A DNA stretch of 64,000 bases from Alcaligenes endophyticus. GTDB taxonomy: Bacteria; Pseudomonadota; Gammaproteobacteria; Burkholderiales; Burkholderiaceae_B. A program made the position numbers and the translations under genes. The notes beneath the pieces are model-generated. The model was given only the letters and a program-made list of their open reading frames with translations. It ran no database searches and was not told the origin of the DNA. Shown here piece by piece: positions 48,914 through 57,781 of this stretch. Position 1 is the stretch's first letter; each line of letters starts with the position of its first letter. The stretch covers positions 62,001 to 126,000 of the forward strand of contig NZ_JAPKND010000010.1 in assembly GCF_026344035.1 (NCBI RefSeq). Direction: 5' to 3'.

Positions 48914-51235
48914 CTAGCTGGCAAGGTCTGGATACCAGCGCTGCAAGATAGGATCGCTAAGTTTAATACCCAAAGCCTTTCCTTTACGCGCTCGCTTGCC
49001 CACATACTCGGCTAAGTCCTCGTAACCCAAAGTAATCACTGTGTCTTTACGACGATAAACGCCACGCACTTGGATTCCTTGAGCGCCACCTGCCACATAC
49101 TGTGCTAGACGATCGCCGTCGTCTAAGCCCATCAGAATCGTGCCACGCCCACCCGCTGGGAGATTTTTCAACTCGCTAAGATCAACCACTAAAAAACGCC
49201 CTTTAGCGCTAAGCAAGGCAACATACTGGTCGTCAGATTGCAGGAGCAATGGTTTTAATATGCTCGCTTGTTCTGGCAACGACAAAAACTGCTTACCTGA
49301 ACGTTGACGCGTGAGTAAATCTTTGTGGCTAGCGGTGAAGCCATAGCCATCACTACTCGCGAAAAGATACAACTGCTCGGGCGCACTGGCTAACATATGG
49401 ACAATAGGCGCTGCCTGGCTAGTATCTACCATGGCCGTAATGGGTTGACCGTCCCCTCGGGCTGAAGGCAAGTTTGCTACAGGAACCGTGTATACACGGC
49501 CCGCTGCGCCAATAGCAACCAAATCGGTCGTGCTACGACATTCTAAGGCATCATAGAGATCATCGCCCGACTTAAAGCTGAACTGCGCAGGATCATGCCC
49601 ATGACCTTGGCGACAACGCAGCCAGCCTTTGCGTGATACCACCACTGTCACAGGCTCATCAACCACTCGTGTCTCAAGCACGGCACGCTCAGCCACTTCA
49701 ATCAATGTGCGGCGCTCATCCCCAAAGGTTTTTGCATCCGCCTCAATCTCTCGAATCATCAAACGCTTAAACGCTTTGGGATTATTCAGCAATTCTTGTA
49801 ACGCTGCCTGCTCTTGACGTCGCTCCTCGAGCTCTTTTTCAATTTTAAACCCTTCTAGACGCGCCAATTGGCGTAAGCGCATCTCTAGGATATCTTCCGC
49901 CTGACGTTCCGATAAGTCGTACCGTGACATCAAGGCCTGCTTCGGCTCATCCGACTCACGTATGGTTTGGATGACCTCATCGACGTTCAGGTAGACCACC
50001 ATACGGCCTTCCAAGACGTGGATGCGATCACTGACCTTATTTAGCCTAAAGTGCGTGCGCTTGAGCATGGTATCACTGCGAAACTGCAGCCATTGCGTCA
50101 GAGCATCGCGCAACGAGCGCTGTCCCGGACGGCCGTGGATATCGATACACACTAAGTTAATCGCTACGTTGCCCTCTAAGCCCGTTTGAGCTAATAAGGT
50201 AGTAACGAACTCATCGCGGTCAATACGACTAGATTTAGGTTCAAACACTAACCTTACCGCAGCTTGTTTACCAGACTCATCTCGTACTGCATCAAGCAGA
50301 CTTAACATCAAGGCTTTAGTTTGCTGCTGCTCGGCAGATAAGGTTTTTTTACCCGCCTTAATCTTGGGATTAGTACGCTCTTCGATTTCTTCGAGAATTT
50401 TCTGCGATGAGGTTCCCGGCGGTAATTCATGTACGACCAATTGCCATTGGCCACGCGCCATTTCTTCAAACGACCACCGAGCACGAGCTTTCACCGAGCC
50501 CCGGCCTTGGGTGTAGATTTGAGCAATGTCTTGAGGAGCCGAAATGATCTGCCCGCCCCCCGCAAAATCAGGGCCCGGCACCAGTTGATACAGATCGTGG
50601 TCGCTCATGTTTGGGTCGCGAATTAACGCCACGCAAGCTTGAGCGATCTCGTGCAAATTATGCGAGGGAATCTCTGTGGCCATCCCTACTGCGATACCCG
50701 AAGCCCCGTTCAGTAACATAATCGGCAAACGAGCCGGCAAAGTCACAGGCTCTTTCTGGCTACCATCGTAATTGGGAATAAAGTCAACAGTACCTTCATC
50801 CAACTCGTCTAGTAACAGCCTAGAAAAAGGCGTTAAACGTGCTTCGGTGTAACGCATGGCAGCCGCATTATCACCATCACGCGAGCCAAAATTACCCTGC
50901 CCATCGACCAAGGGATAACGCAACACAAAGTCTTGAGCCATACGCACCATGGCGTCATAGGCCGCCTGATCACCATGTGGGTGATACTTACCTAAAACAT
51001 CCCCCACTACCCTGGCTGACTTGACCGGCTTAGCCGTTGGCCCTAAGCCCATTGCATGCATGGCATACAAAATGCGGCGTTGCACAGGCTTTTGGCCATC
51101 TGTTAAATCAGGTAAGGCACGCCCTCGCACCACTGAGACGGCGTAATCCAAATAAGCCTGCTCGGCATACGCTGCCAAAGTCAGGGAATCGTCGCCACCG
51201 TGGGCATCCAATAAATTGCTATTCAAGCTATCCAT
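48914..51235 (-). CDS. parC: DNA topoisomerase IV subunit A
   Basis: ParC is the DNA-breaking subunit that unlinks daughter chromosomes. The 773-residue protein has the winged-helix breakage domain with [15 protein letters not shown] and the catalytic Tyr129 in [10 protein letters not shown], the tower and coiled-coil gate, and a C-terminal DNA-wrapping beta-propeller. At the place of E. coli Ser80 it has Gln. The start lies 24 bases after parE, so the two are one operon. Confidence 0.96.
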   Translation of the reverse strand: MDSLNSNLLDAHGGDDSLTLAAYAEQAYLDYAVSVVRGRALPDLTDGQKPVQRRILYAMHAMGLGPTAKPVKSARVVGDVLGKYHPHGDQAAYDAMVRMAQDFVLRYPLVDGQGNFGSRDGDNAAAMRYTEARLTPFSRLLLDELDEGTVDFIPNYDGSQKEPVTLPARLPIMLLNGASGIAVGMATEIPSHNLHEIAQACVALIRDPNMSDHDLYQLVPGPDFAGGGQIISAPQDIAQIYTQGRGSVKARARWSFEEMARGQWQLVVHELPPGTSSQKILEEIEERTNPKIKAGKKTLSAEQQQTKALMLSLLDAVRDESGKQAAVRLVFEPKSSRIDRDEFVTTLLAQTGLEGNVAINLVCIDIHGRPGQRSLRDALTQWLQFRSDTMLKRTHFRLNKVSDRIHVLEGRMVVYLNVDEVIQTIRESDEPKQALMSRYDLSERQAEDILEMRLRQLARLEGFKIEKELEERRQEQAALQELLNNPKAFKRLMIREIEADAKTFGDERRTLIEVAERAVLETRVVDEPVTVVVSRKGWLRCRQGHGHDPAQFSFKSGDDLYDALECRSTTDLVAIGAAGRVYTVPVANLPSARGDGQPITAMVDTSQAAPIVHMLASAPEQLYLFASSDGYGFTASHKDLLTRQRSGKQFLSLPEQASILKPLLLQSDDQYVALLSAKGRFLVVDLSELKNLPAGGRGTILMGLDDGDRLAQYVAGGAQGIQVRGVYRRKDTVITLGYEDLAEYVGKRARKGKALGIKLSDPILQRWYPDLAS

Positions 51236-51259
51236 AGTTCCGTTACTCGTTCGCTACTT

Positions 51260-53221
51260 TTAGACGTCCACATCGGCTAGATTGCCTTTTTCTTCCAACC
51301 AGCTACGACGCTGAGCCGCCTCGCCCTTACCCATTAGCATGGTAAACATGTCTAAGGTAGGCGCTAACCCTTCTGCCCCCCAAGAAACCGGCAGCAAACG
51401 TCGAGTATCGGGGTTCATGGTGGTGTCCCACAACTGTTCGGCACTCATTTCGCCTAGTCCCTTAAAACGACTAATACTGACAGACTCCATACGTATGGAC
51501 TCGGTGGAGATTTTTTCTAACACCGCATCCAACTCGCCCTGATCGAGACAATAGACTTTACGAGCAACACGCTTACCCGCCGCGGGTATATCTACTCGAA
51601 AAAGCGGCGGTCGAGCAACGTAGATATGCCCCGCCTCAATGAGTTTGGGAAAATGGCGAAAAAACAAAGTAAGCAGCAACACTTGGATATGAGAACCATC
51701 CACGTCCGCATCCGATAAAATACAAATACGCCCATAGCGCAAGCCGCTTAAATCGGGTGTACTGTCCACACTATGCGGATCCACGCCTATTGCCACCGAG
51801 ATATCATGAATTTCCTGATTGGCAAACAAACGATCCCGGTCTACTTCCCACGAATTTAAAACCTTGCCGCGCAAAGGTAAAATAGCCTGGAACTCTTTAT
51901 CACGTCCCATTTTTGCAGAGCCACCTGCCGAATCCCCTTCGACTAAAAAAAGCTCTGTACGCGTAATGTCGTGTGACTCACAATCAGTGAGCTTACCAGG
52001 CAAAACGGCCACCCCCGAGCTTTTTCGTTTTTCTACTCGCTGGGCCGAGCGCGCACGCGCCTGAGCTTGGCGAATCGCGCTGTCAGCCAGTTTTTTACCC
52101 TGCTCTACATTGGCGTGCAAGTAAAGCTCAAGGGCATTACGCGAGTAGCCGCTAACTAGGCGCACGGCATCCCGACTGTTTAAGCGCTCTTTAATTTGCC
52201 CCTGAAATTGGGGGTCCAACACTTTTGCAGAAAGCACAAAGCTCGCTCGGGCGAAAACATCCTCAGGTAAAAGCTTTACCCCTTTGGGTATGAGACTGTG
52301 TAATTCTGCGAAGTTGCGTACCGCCGTAAACAAACCGTCGCGCAAGCCTGCTTCATGGGTTCCTCCTGCGCTGGTAGGAATCAAGTTGACATACGACTCA
52401 CGCACCACCGTACCTTCGGTGGTCCAAGCCACTACCCAGTGAGCTCCCTCGCCTTGAGAAAAAGTGTCGTCATCGGCTTGTGCGTATTGCTGCCCCTCAA
52501 AAACAGGGATTAACAGCTCTGCCCCCTCAAGTTCTTGTTCGAGATAGCCACGCAAACCATTCTCATAACACCAGTTTTGCTCCTGACCTGTTTTACGGTT
52601 AATCAGCTTAACCGTCACCCCGCTCAGCAGCACAGCTTTGCTACGCAAGACATGGGCTAACTGCCCCATCGGTATCTGAGCAGAGTCAAAATAACGCGCA
52701 TCGGGCCACACGCGCACGCGAGTCCCTGTTTTACGCTTGCCCACCGCCCCAATTACCTGCAAGGGTTGCACCAAATGCCCCCCCTCAAACGCAATGTCAT
52801 GTGCTTGAGCATCACGCCATATCGTCACTTCTAGGCGAGTAGATAAAGCATTCGTGACCGATACCCCCACTCCGTGTAGCCCACCGGAGAAGGCGTAAGC
52901 TCCCCCATCGGCTTTATCAAACTTGCCGCCTGCATGTAAGCGGCTAAATACCAACTCCACCACCGGCGCATGCTCTTCAGGATGTATACCGACAGGAATA
53001 CCGCGCCCGTCGTCCTCGACCTCTATGCCACCGTCAGCCAGAACAGTGACAGTCAGCGTGCGAGCAAAGCCCGCCAATGCTTCATCGGCGGCGTTATCAA
53101 TAACCTCTTGCACTATGTGCAAGGGGTTGTCGGTACGGGTGTACATCCCTGGTCGCTGGCGCACAGGCTCCAGCCCTTTCAGGACTCGTATAGATGATTC
53201 GTCGTAGCGTGAAGTAGACAA
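51260..53221 (-). CDS. parE: DNA topoisomerase IV subunit B
   Basis: ParE is the ATPase subunit of topoisomerase IV. It has the GHKL ATP site (HIVQEVIDNAADEALAG, about 36-51), a transducer domain with the QTK-loop area, and a TOPRIM domain (LFLVEGDSAGGSAKMGRD, DADVDGSHI). The frame has no ATG near the conserved N-terminus. TTG at 53221 with GGGA 6 bases before it gives MSTSRYDESSIRVLKGLEPV and 653 residues. Upstream ATG codons at 53371 and after would add an unconserved Cys/Ile-rich tail. It precedes parC. Confidence 0.95.
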   Translation of the reverse strand: MSTSRYDESSIRVLKGLEPVRQRPGMYTRTDNPLHIVQEVIDNAADEALAGFARTLTVTVLADGGIEVEDDGRGIPVGIHPEEHAPVVELVFSRLHAGGKFDKADGGAYAFSGGLHGVGVSVTNALSTRLEVTIWRDAQAHDIAFEGGHLVQPLQVIGAVGKRKTGTRVRVWPDARYFDSAQIPMGQLAHVLRSKAVLLSGVTVKLINRKTGQEQNWCYENGLRGYLEQELEGAELLIPVFEGQQYAQADDDTFSQGEGAHWVVAWTTEGTVVRESYVNLIPTSAGGTHEAGLRDGLFTAVRNFAELHSLIPKGVKLLPEDVFARASFVLSAKVLDPQFQGQIKERLNSRDAVRLVSGYSRNALELYLHANVEQGKKLADSAIRQAQARARSAQRVEKRKSSGVAVLPGKLTDCESHDITRTELFLVEGDSAGGSAKMGRDKEFQAILPLRGKVLNSWEVDRDRLFANQEIHDISVAIGVDPHSVDSTPDLSGLRYGRICILSDADVDGSHIQVLLLTLFFRHFPKLIEAGHIYVARPPLFRVDIPAAGKRVARKVYCLDQGELDAVLEKISTESIRMESVSISRFKGLGEMSAEQLWDTTMNPDTRRLLPVSWGAEGLAPTLDMFTMLMGKGEAAQRRSWLEEKGNLADVDV

Positions 53222-53290
53222 AGTAATCCCAATTAGACAGCGTTCACAAACGCCTATTTTACGGTTAGCAAAGCAAAGGAGGAAACGCTT

Positions 53291-53312
53291 TATCACTGCA
53301 TTCACAGTGATA
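53291..53312. promoter_or_regulatory. Operator-like palindrome between parE and trxA
   Basis: TATCACTG (53291-53298) and CAGTGATA (53305-53312) are perfect 8-base arms with a 6-base centre. The site is 70 bases upstream of the parE TTG start and about 80 bases before the trxA -35 box. It suits a dimeric regulator, but none is known here. Confidence 0.35.
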
Positions 53313-53392
53313 ATCCATTCCACAGGGGCCGGTAACAATGTTATCCTGTCAAAAATTGGCAACAAAACCAATCTTAAAGACCATAGAATACA

Positions 53393-53421
53393 TTGTGCTC
53401 GGGCTCCACCCCACGTATAGT
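53393..53421 (+). promoter_or_regulatory. Sigma-70 promoter for trxA
   Basis: TTGTGC (53393-53398) and TATAGT (53416-53421) are exactly 17 bases apart. Transcription would start near 53428, giving a leader of about 29 bases before the trxA ATG. Confidence 0.6.
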
Positions 53422-53456
53422 TTTTGTATCGATTTCTTAACTTTTAGCCTACTGCC

Positions 53457-53783
53457 ATGAGCAATTCCATTAAGCACGTTACCGACGGCTCTTTCGAGAC
53501 CGATGTCCTGAATGCTGACCTGCCTGTGCTGGTCGATTATTGGGCCCCTTGGTGTGGCCCTTGTAAAATGATTGCACCTTTGCTTGACGAAGCTGCCGAA
53601 CAATACCAAGGCCGTGTTATCATAGCTAAAGTCAACGTCGACGATAATCCCGAGGCATCTGCCAAATTCGGTGTACGCGGCATTCCTACACTTATGCTGT
53701 TTAAAGACGGCAAAGTCACAGAAACTAAAGTAGGTGCCATGTCTAAGTCACAACTTGCTGCATTCCTCGACAATGCCCTGTAA
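53457..53783 (+). CDS. trxA: Thioredoxin TrxA
   Basis: TrxA is the main cytoplasmic dithiol reductant. The 108-residue protein has the active-site motif [10 protein letters not shown] (Cys at about 33 and 36) and the cis-Pro in RGIPTLMLF. It is followed by rho, an order conserved in many proteobacteria, with a hairpin between them. Confidence 0.98.
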   Translation: MSNSIKHVTDGSFETDVLNADLPVLVDYWAPWCGPCKMIAPLLDEAAEQYQGRVIIAKVNVDDNPEASAKFGVRGIPTLMLFKDGKVTETKVGAMSKSQLAAFLDNAL

Positions 53784-53808
53784 CCCTTTCTGATTAATCG
53801 CTAATCGC

Positions 53809-53828
53809 GCGGGTCATCCCTGACCCGC
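53809..53828 (+). terminator. Hairpin between trxA and rho
   Basis: Perfect 8-base arms GCGGGTCA (53809-53816) and TGACCCGC (53821-53828) enclose TCCC. The following sequence, CATTTGCTGG, is not a good T-run, so it may only weaken read-through into rho. Confidence 0.45.
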
Positions 53829-53857
53829 CATTTGCTGGCTAATACCTTTCCCCTCTC

Positions 53858-55114
53858 ATGCACCTCAACGAATTAAAAGCTCTGCACGTCTCGCAGCTGC
53901 TAGAAATGGCTGCCACTCTGGAAATTGACAATGCAAACCGCTTGCGCAAGCAAGAACTTATGTTTGCCATCATGAAAAAGCATGCCAAAAAAGGCGAGCA
54001 AATTTTCGGCGACGGTGTGCTGGAGGTTCTACCTGATGGCTTCGGTTTTCTACGTTCACCAGAAACCTCTTACCTAGCCAGCACAGATGATATTTACATC
54101 TCCCCCTCTCAGATTCGCCGCTTTAACTTACACACCGGCGACTCGATAGAAGGAGAGGTACGCACGCCCAAAGACGGTGAGCGATACTTCGCCTTGGTGA
54201 AGGTAGATAAAGTTAACGGCATGCAACCAGAGGCCATCAAACATCGTATTATGTTTGAGAACCTCACGCCTTTGCACCCAGATCAACCCATGATCCTGGA
54301 GCGCGATATTAAAAGTGAAGAAAATATAACTGGGCGTATCCTAGATATCTTCTCTCCTATCGGCAAAGGACAACGCGGCCTGATCGTCGCTAGCCCAAAA
54401 TCAGGTAAAACGGTGATGATGCAGCACATTGCGCATGCCATCACTGCCAACAACCCCGATGCGACCTTGATTGTGCTGCTCGTAGATGAGCGCCCTGAAG
54501 AGGTTACCGAAATGCAACGCACCGTGCGCGGTGAAGTCGTGGCCTCCACCTTCGATGAGCCCGCCACTCGTCACGTGCAAGTTGCAGAAATGGTGATTGA
54601 GAAAGCTAAACGTTTAGTTGAACTCAAGAAAGACGTCGTCATTCTATTAGACTCCATCACGCGTTTAGCACGTGCTTATAACACCGTGGTCCCTGCCTCT
54701 GGCAAAGTGCTTACTGGTGGGGTCGATGCAAACGCCTTACAACGTCCCAAACGCTTCTTTGGTGCTGCCCGTAATTTAGAAGAAGGCGGCTCGTTAACCA
54801 TTATTGGTACGGCTCTTATTGAGACCGGCAGCCGTATGGACGAAGTAATTTATGAAGAATTCAAAGGCACAGGCAACTCTGAGATTCACTTAGAGCGTCG
54901 CTTGGCCGAAAAACGTATTTACCCTGCCATCAACCTGAACAAATCAGGTACTCGCCGAGAAGAGCTGTTAATTAAGCCCGATCTACTACAAAAGATCTGG
55001 GTGCTTCGCAAGTTTGTCCACGGCATGGATGAAATCGAAGCAATGGAATTTATCCTGGACAAAATCCGGGCAACAAAAACCAATTCAGAGTTTTTCGAGA
55101 TGATGAAAAAGTAA
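53858..55114 (+). CDS. rho: Transcription termination factor Rho
   Basis: Rho is a hexameric RNA helicase that ends transcription of untranslated RNA. The 418-residue protein has the N-terminal Rho helix domain ([18 protein letters not shown]), the cold-shock RNA-binding domain ([15 protein letters not shown]), Walker A ASPKSGKT at 178-185, Walker [17 protein letters not shown] and the Q/R loops. No glycine-rich insertion is present. Confidence 0.98.
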   Translation: MHLNELKALHVSQLLEMAATLEIDNANRLRKQELMFAIMKKHAKKGEQIFGDGVLEVLPDGFGFLRSPETSYLASTDDIYISPSQIRRFNLHTGDSIEGEVRTPKDGERYFALVKVDKVNGMQPEAIKHRIMFENLTPLHPDQPMILERDIKSEENITGRILDIFSPIGKGQRGLIVASPKSGKTVMMQHIAHAITANNPDATLIVLLVDERPEEVTEMQRTVRGEVVASTFDEPATRHVQVAEMVIEKAKRLVELKKDVVILLDSITRLARAYNTVVPASGKVLTGGVDANALQRPKRFFGAARNLEEGGSLTIIGTALIETGSRMDEVIYEEFKGTGNSEIHLERRLAEKRIYPAINLNKSGTRREELLIKPDLLQKIWVLRKFVHGMDEIEAMEFILDKIRATKTNSEFFEMMKK

Positions 55115-55125
55115 ATCGGACATTC

Positions 55126-55151
55126 GTAGGCCTCCCTTAGGGGAGGCCTAC
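55126..55151 (+). terminator. Terminator hairpin after rho
   Basis: Perfect 11-base arms GTAGGCCTCCC (55126-55136) and its complement (55141-55151) enclose a TTAG loop, 11 bases after the rho stop. The T-run is poor (TTATCTT). Confidence 0.7.
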
Positions 55152-55178
55152 TTATCTTGGATGCCCGTAAAAGCTATT

Positions 55179-55196
55179 GTATCTATCACTAGATAC
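55179..55196. promoter_or_regulatory. Operator-like inverted repeat upstream of gdhA
   Basis: GTATCTA (55179-55185) and TAGATAC (55190-55196) are perfect 7-base arms with TCAC between, 59 bases before the gdhA ATG. A regulator of glutamate metabolism could bind here. No promoter hexamers of good quality are seen close to it. Confidence 0.35.
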
Positions 55197-55254
55197 TGGT
55201 TTTAACCTACTGAGATCTGGTTCTCCTCCTCAGTCTTAACGACGGAGCTCGAAA

Positions 55255-56595
55255 ATGAAACTACTTTCATTAGAACAATTCCTCGGTAAAGTCCAAGCCC
55301 GTGACCCTCATCAGCCTGAATTCATGCAGGCAGTACAAGAGGTGATGACGAGCCTATGGCCGTTTATCGAGAAAAACCCTCACTATGCCGATTACGCCCT
55401 ACTAGAGCGTTTAGTCGAACCCGAACGAGCTATACAGTTCCGTATAGCTTGGGTTGACGACAAGGGCAATACGCAGGTCAACCGTGGTTTTCGCATTCAA
55501 CACAATAATGCGATTGGCCCATTTAAAGGTGGCATGCGCTTTCACCCCTCGGTTAATCTATCTATTCTTAAGTTCTTAGCTTTTGAACAAACCTTCAAAA
55601 ATGCCTTAACCACTTTGCCGATGGGTGGTGGAAAAGGTGGTTCGGACTTCGATCCTAAAGGCAAGTCCAATGGGGAAGTCATGCGTTTTTGCCAAGCTCT
55701 TATGCTTGAGCTGCATCGTCACTTAGGCCCTGACACTGACGTTCCTGCTGGTGATATTGGCGTAGGCGGACGCGAGGTTGGCTTTATGGCGGGCATGATG
55801 AAAAAGCTCTCCAACCAGGCGGGCTGCGTTTTCACCGGAAAAGACTTAACGTTCGGTGGCAGCTTAATACGGCCCGAAGCGACTGGCTACGGAACAGTAT
55901 ACTTTGCCGAAGAAATGCTCAAGCGTTGTGGGCAATCGATGGCAGGTTTGACCGTCTCTGTCTCTGGCTCGGGTAACGTTGCTCAATATGCCATAGAGAA
56001 ATGCCTACAATTAGGTGCGAAGGTTCTTACTATTTCGGACTCTCATGGAACTGTGATTGATCCTCAAGGCTTCACGGCTGAGAAACTTGATATCTTGATG
56101 GATATTAAAAACAATCAACGTGGTCGCGTCAAAGACTATGCCAACCAACTTGGCTTACAGTACGACGAAGGCAAACGCCCGTGGCATGTACCCGTAGATG
56201 TAGCTCTGCCTTGCGCAACCCAAAATGAGCTTGATGAGCATGATGCTGCTACATTGATCAACAACGGTGTGCGCTGTGTTGCGGAAGGAGCTAATATGCC
56301 CAGCACTCTACAGGCCGTCGAAGCATTTACCCAAGCGCGTATTTTATATGCACCCGGTAAGGCCAGTAATGCGGGTGGAGTAGCCGTTTCAGGCCTAGAA
56401 ATGAGTCAGGGAGCTCAACGCTTGGCGTGGACTCGCGATGAAGTCGATCAAAAGTTACATGCCATTATGTGCGACATACACGACAACTGCGTAATCTATG
56501 GTGAAGATAGTGAATACATCAACTATGTACACGGAGCGAATATCGCTGCTTTTGTCAAAGTGGCGTCCGCCATGCAGCATCAAGGTGTTTATTAA
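55255..56595 (+). CDS. gdhA: NADP-specific glutamate dehydrogenase
   Basis: GdhA makes glutamate from 2-oxoglutarate and ammonium with NADPH. The 446-residue protein has the substrate-binding GPFKGGMRFHP and the catalytic Lys127 in LPMGGGKGGSDFDPKGKS, then the Rossmann domain (SGSGNVAQYAIEK). Length and motifs match the hexameric NADP-type enzymes such as that of E. coli. GGAG is 8 bases before the ATG. It is a single-gene unit with its own terminator. glnE, another nitrogen gene, lies 5 kb further. Confidence 0.96.
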   Translation: MKLLSLEQFLGKVQARDPHQPEFMQAVQEVMTSLWPFIEKNPHYADYALLERLVEPERAIQFRIAWVDDKGNTQVNRGFRIQHNNAIGPFKGGMRFHPSVNLSILKFLAFEQTFKNALTTLPMGGGKGGSDFDPKGKSNGEVMRFCQALMLELHRHLGPDTDVPAGDIGVGGREVGFMAGMMKKLSNQAGCVFTGKDLTFGGSLIRPEATGYGTVYFAEEMLKRCGQSMAGLTVSVSGSGNVAQYAIEKCLQLGAKVLTISDSHGTVIDPQGFTAEKLDILMDIKNNQRGRVKDYANQLGLQYDEGKRPWHVPVDVALPCATQNELDEHDAATLINNGVRCVAEGANMPSTLQAVEAFTQARILYAPGKASNAGGVAVSGLEMSQGAQRLAWTRDEVDQKLHAIMCDIHDNCVIYGEDSEYINYVHGANIAAFVKVASAMQHQGVY

Positions 56596-56617
56596 ATTCT
56601 GTGTTTTACTCAGTAGT

Positions 56618-56645
56618 AAAAAAGACCGCCAACGCGGTCTTTTTT
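56618..56645. terminator. Bidirectional intrinsic terminator between gdhA and the FabI-like gene
   Basis: AAAAAAGACCGC (56618-56629) pairs with GCGGTCTTTTTT (56634-56645) across a CAAC loop. The A and T tracts make it work in both directions, for gdhA (plus) and the convergent fabI-like gene (minus). Confidence 0.9.
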
Positions 56646-56734
56646 ATTAAGTTTTACTCACTTCCTGCACCTACTTACCACCGCCAACGCATCGATTACC
56701 CTTGCGTACGCCCACCATACTCTGCAAGCTAATA

Positions 56735-57499
56735 CTACGTGACAATGTTATATCCGCCGTCTACATACAGCGTAGCCCCTGTCATCGCACGCGCCCCATC
56801 ACTTGCTAAAAACACACACAGGGGGGCGACATCGTTCGCTGTCAATGCTCCCACCATAGGTGAGCGTTCAGCGTAATCTGTCACCAAGGCATCAAAGTGA
56901 TTAATCCCTGAGGCTGCACGCGTCTCAATGGCTCCCGGTGAGATAGCATTCACACGAATTCCGACAGGCCCTAACTCTGCGGCTAAATACCGCACCGCCG
57001 ATTCTAATGCTGCTTTGACGGGCCCCATCAAGCCATAATTTGGAACAACCCTCTCACTTCCTAAGTAAGACATCGCTACTAGGCTTCCCCCTTGAGACAT
57101 CAAGGGCGCAGCAAGACGAGCGGCACGAATAAAAGAATGACAAGAAATATCCATTGCCAAAGCAAAACCTTCGCGCGAGCTATCTAGCACCTTGCCATGT
57201 AAATCGTCTTTCGGAGCATAGGCAATAGAATGAATAAGAAAGTCCAGACGCCCCCAACGTTGGGCGACAGCGTCGAATACGGCTTCTAGTTGTGCATCGT
57301 CGGAGACGTCTAAAGGCATACGCAGATCCACCCCTAACGCATCCAACAACGGTTCCACATAAGTACGTGACTTTTCTGTTTGCCAGGTGGCACCAAGCAG
57401 TGCTCCAGCAGCTTGCATCGCCTGAGCACATGGCCAAGCGATACTTTGCTCGTTTGCTATGCCGAGTATCAATCCTTTCTTCCCTTCTAGCGTACACAT
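56735..57499 (-). CDS. Enoyl-[acyl-carrier-protein] reductase, FabI family
   Basis: FabI reduces enoyl-ACP in fatty-acid elongation with NADH. The 254-residue short-chain dehydrogenase has the FabI-type nucleotide site LILGIANEQSIAW, DFLIHSIAYAPK, and the catalytic set SYLGSERVVPNYGLMGPVK with Tyr-x6-Lys. The C-terminal DGGYNIV is typical. ATG at 57499 has GGAG 8 bases upstream. Longer starts lack support. It stands alone, not in a fab cluster, so it may be a second FabI-type enzyme. Cofactor preference is not determined. Confidence 0.87.
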   Translation of the reverse strand: MCTLEGKKGLILGIANEQSIAWPCAQAMQAAGALLGATWQTEKSRTYVEPLLDALGVDLRMPLDVSDDAQLEAVFDAVAQRWGRLDFLIHSIAYAPKDDLHGKVLDSSREGFALAMDISCHSFIRAARLAAPLMSQGGSLVAMSYLGSERVVPNYGLMGPVKAALESAVRYLAAELGPVGIRVNAISPGAIETRAASGINHFDALVTDYAERSPMVGALTANDVAPLCVFLASDGARAMTGATLYVDGGYNIVT

Positions 57500-57781
57500 C
57501 TTCTCGCTCCGTTCAATCATGCTCAGGAAAACTCTTCGACCGTTGCCAAGCTCCAGCAACACATTCTTCACCACGTGGCTACCTGCTGTTATGCAACACC
57601 TGCTCCACGCTCGTCTAACTTAGGCAGTGAAAAGTAGTCAAGTAAAAGCTATTAACTAGGAAGTAATGCCATGCTCAAAACTTAGTATACACAGGCTAGA
57701 TTGCAATCAAACGCAGGGCTGATAGCGGCCCTTACAGCATTCAAAACTCAATCGAGAGTCAAGCCGACTCAGTATGCCCAA

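Noticed and set aside
53222-53371. ATG start for parE at 53371
   Set aside because: The added residues are not like any ParE N-terminus and overlap a palindrome and the non-coding region. TTG at 53221 fits better.
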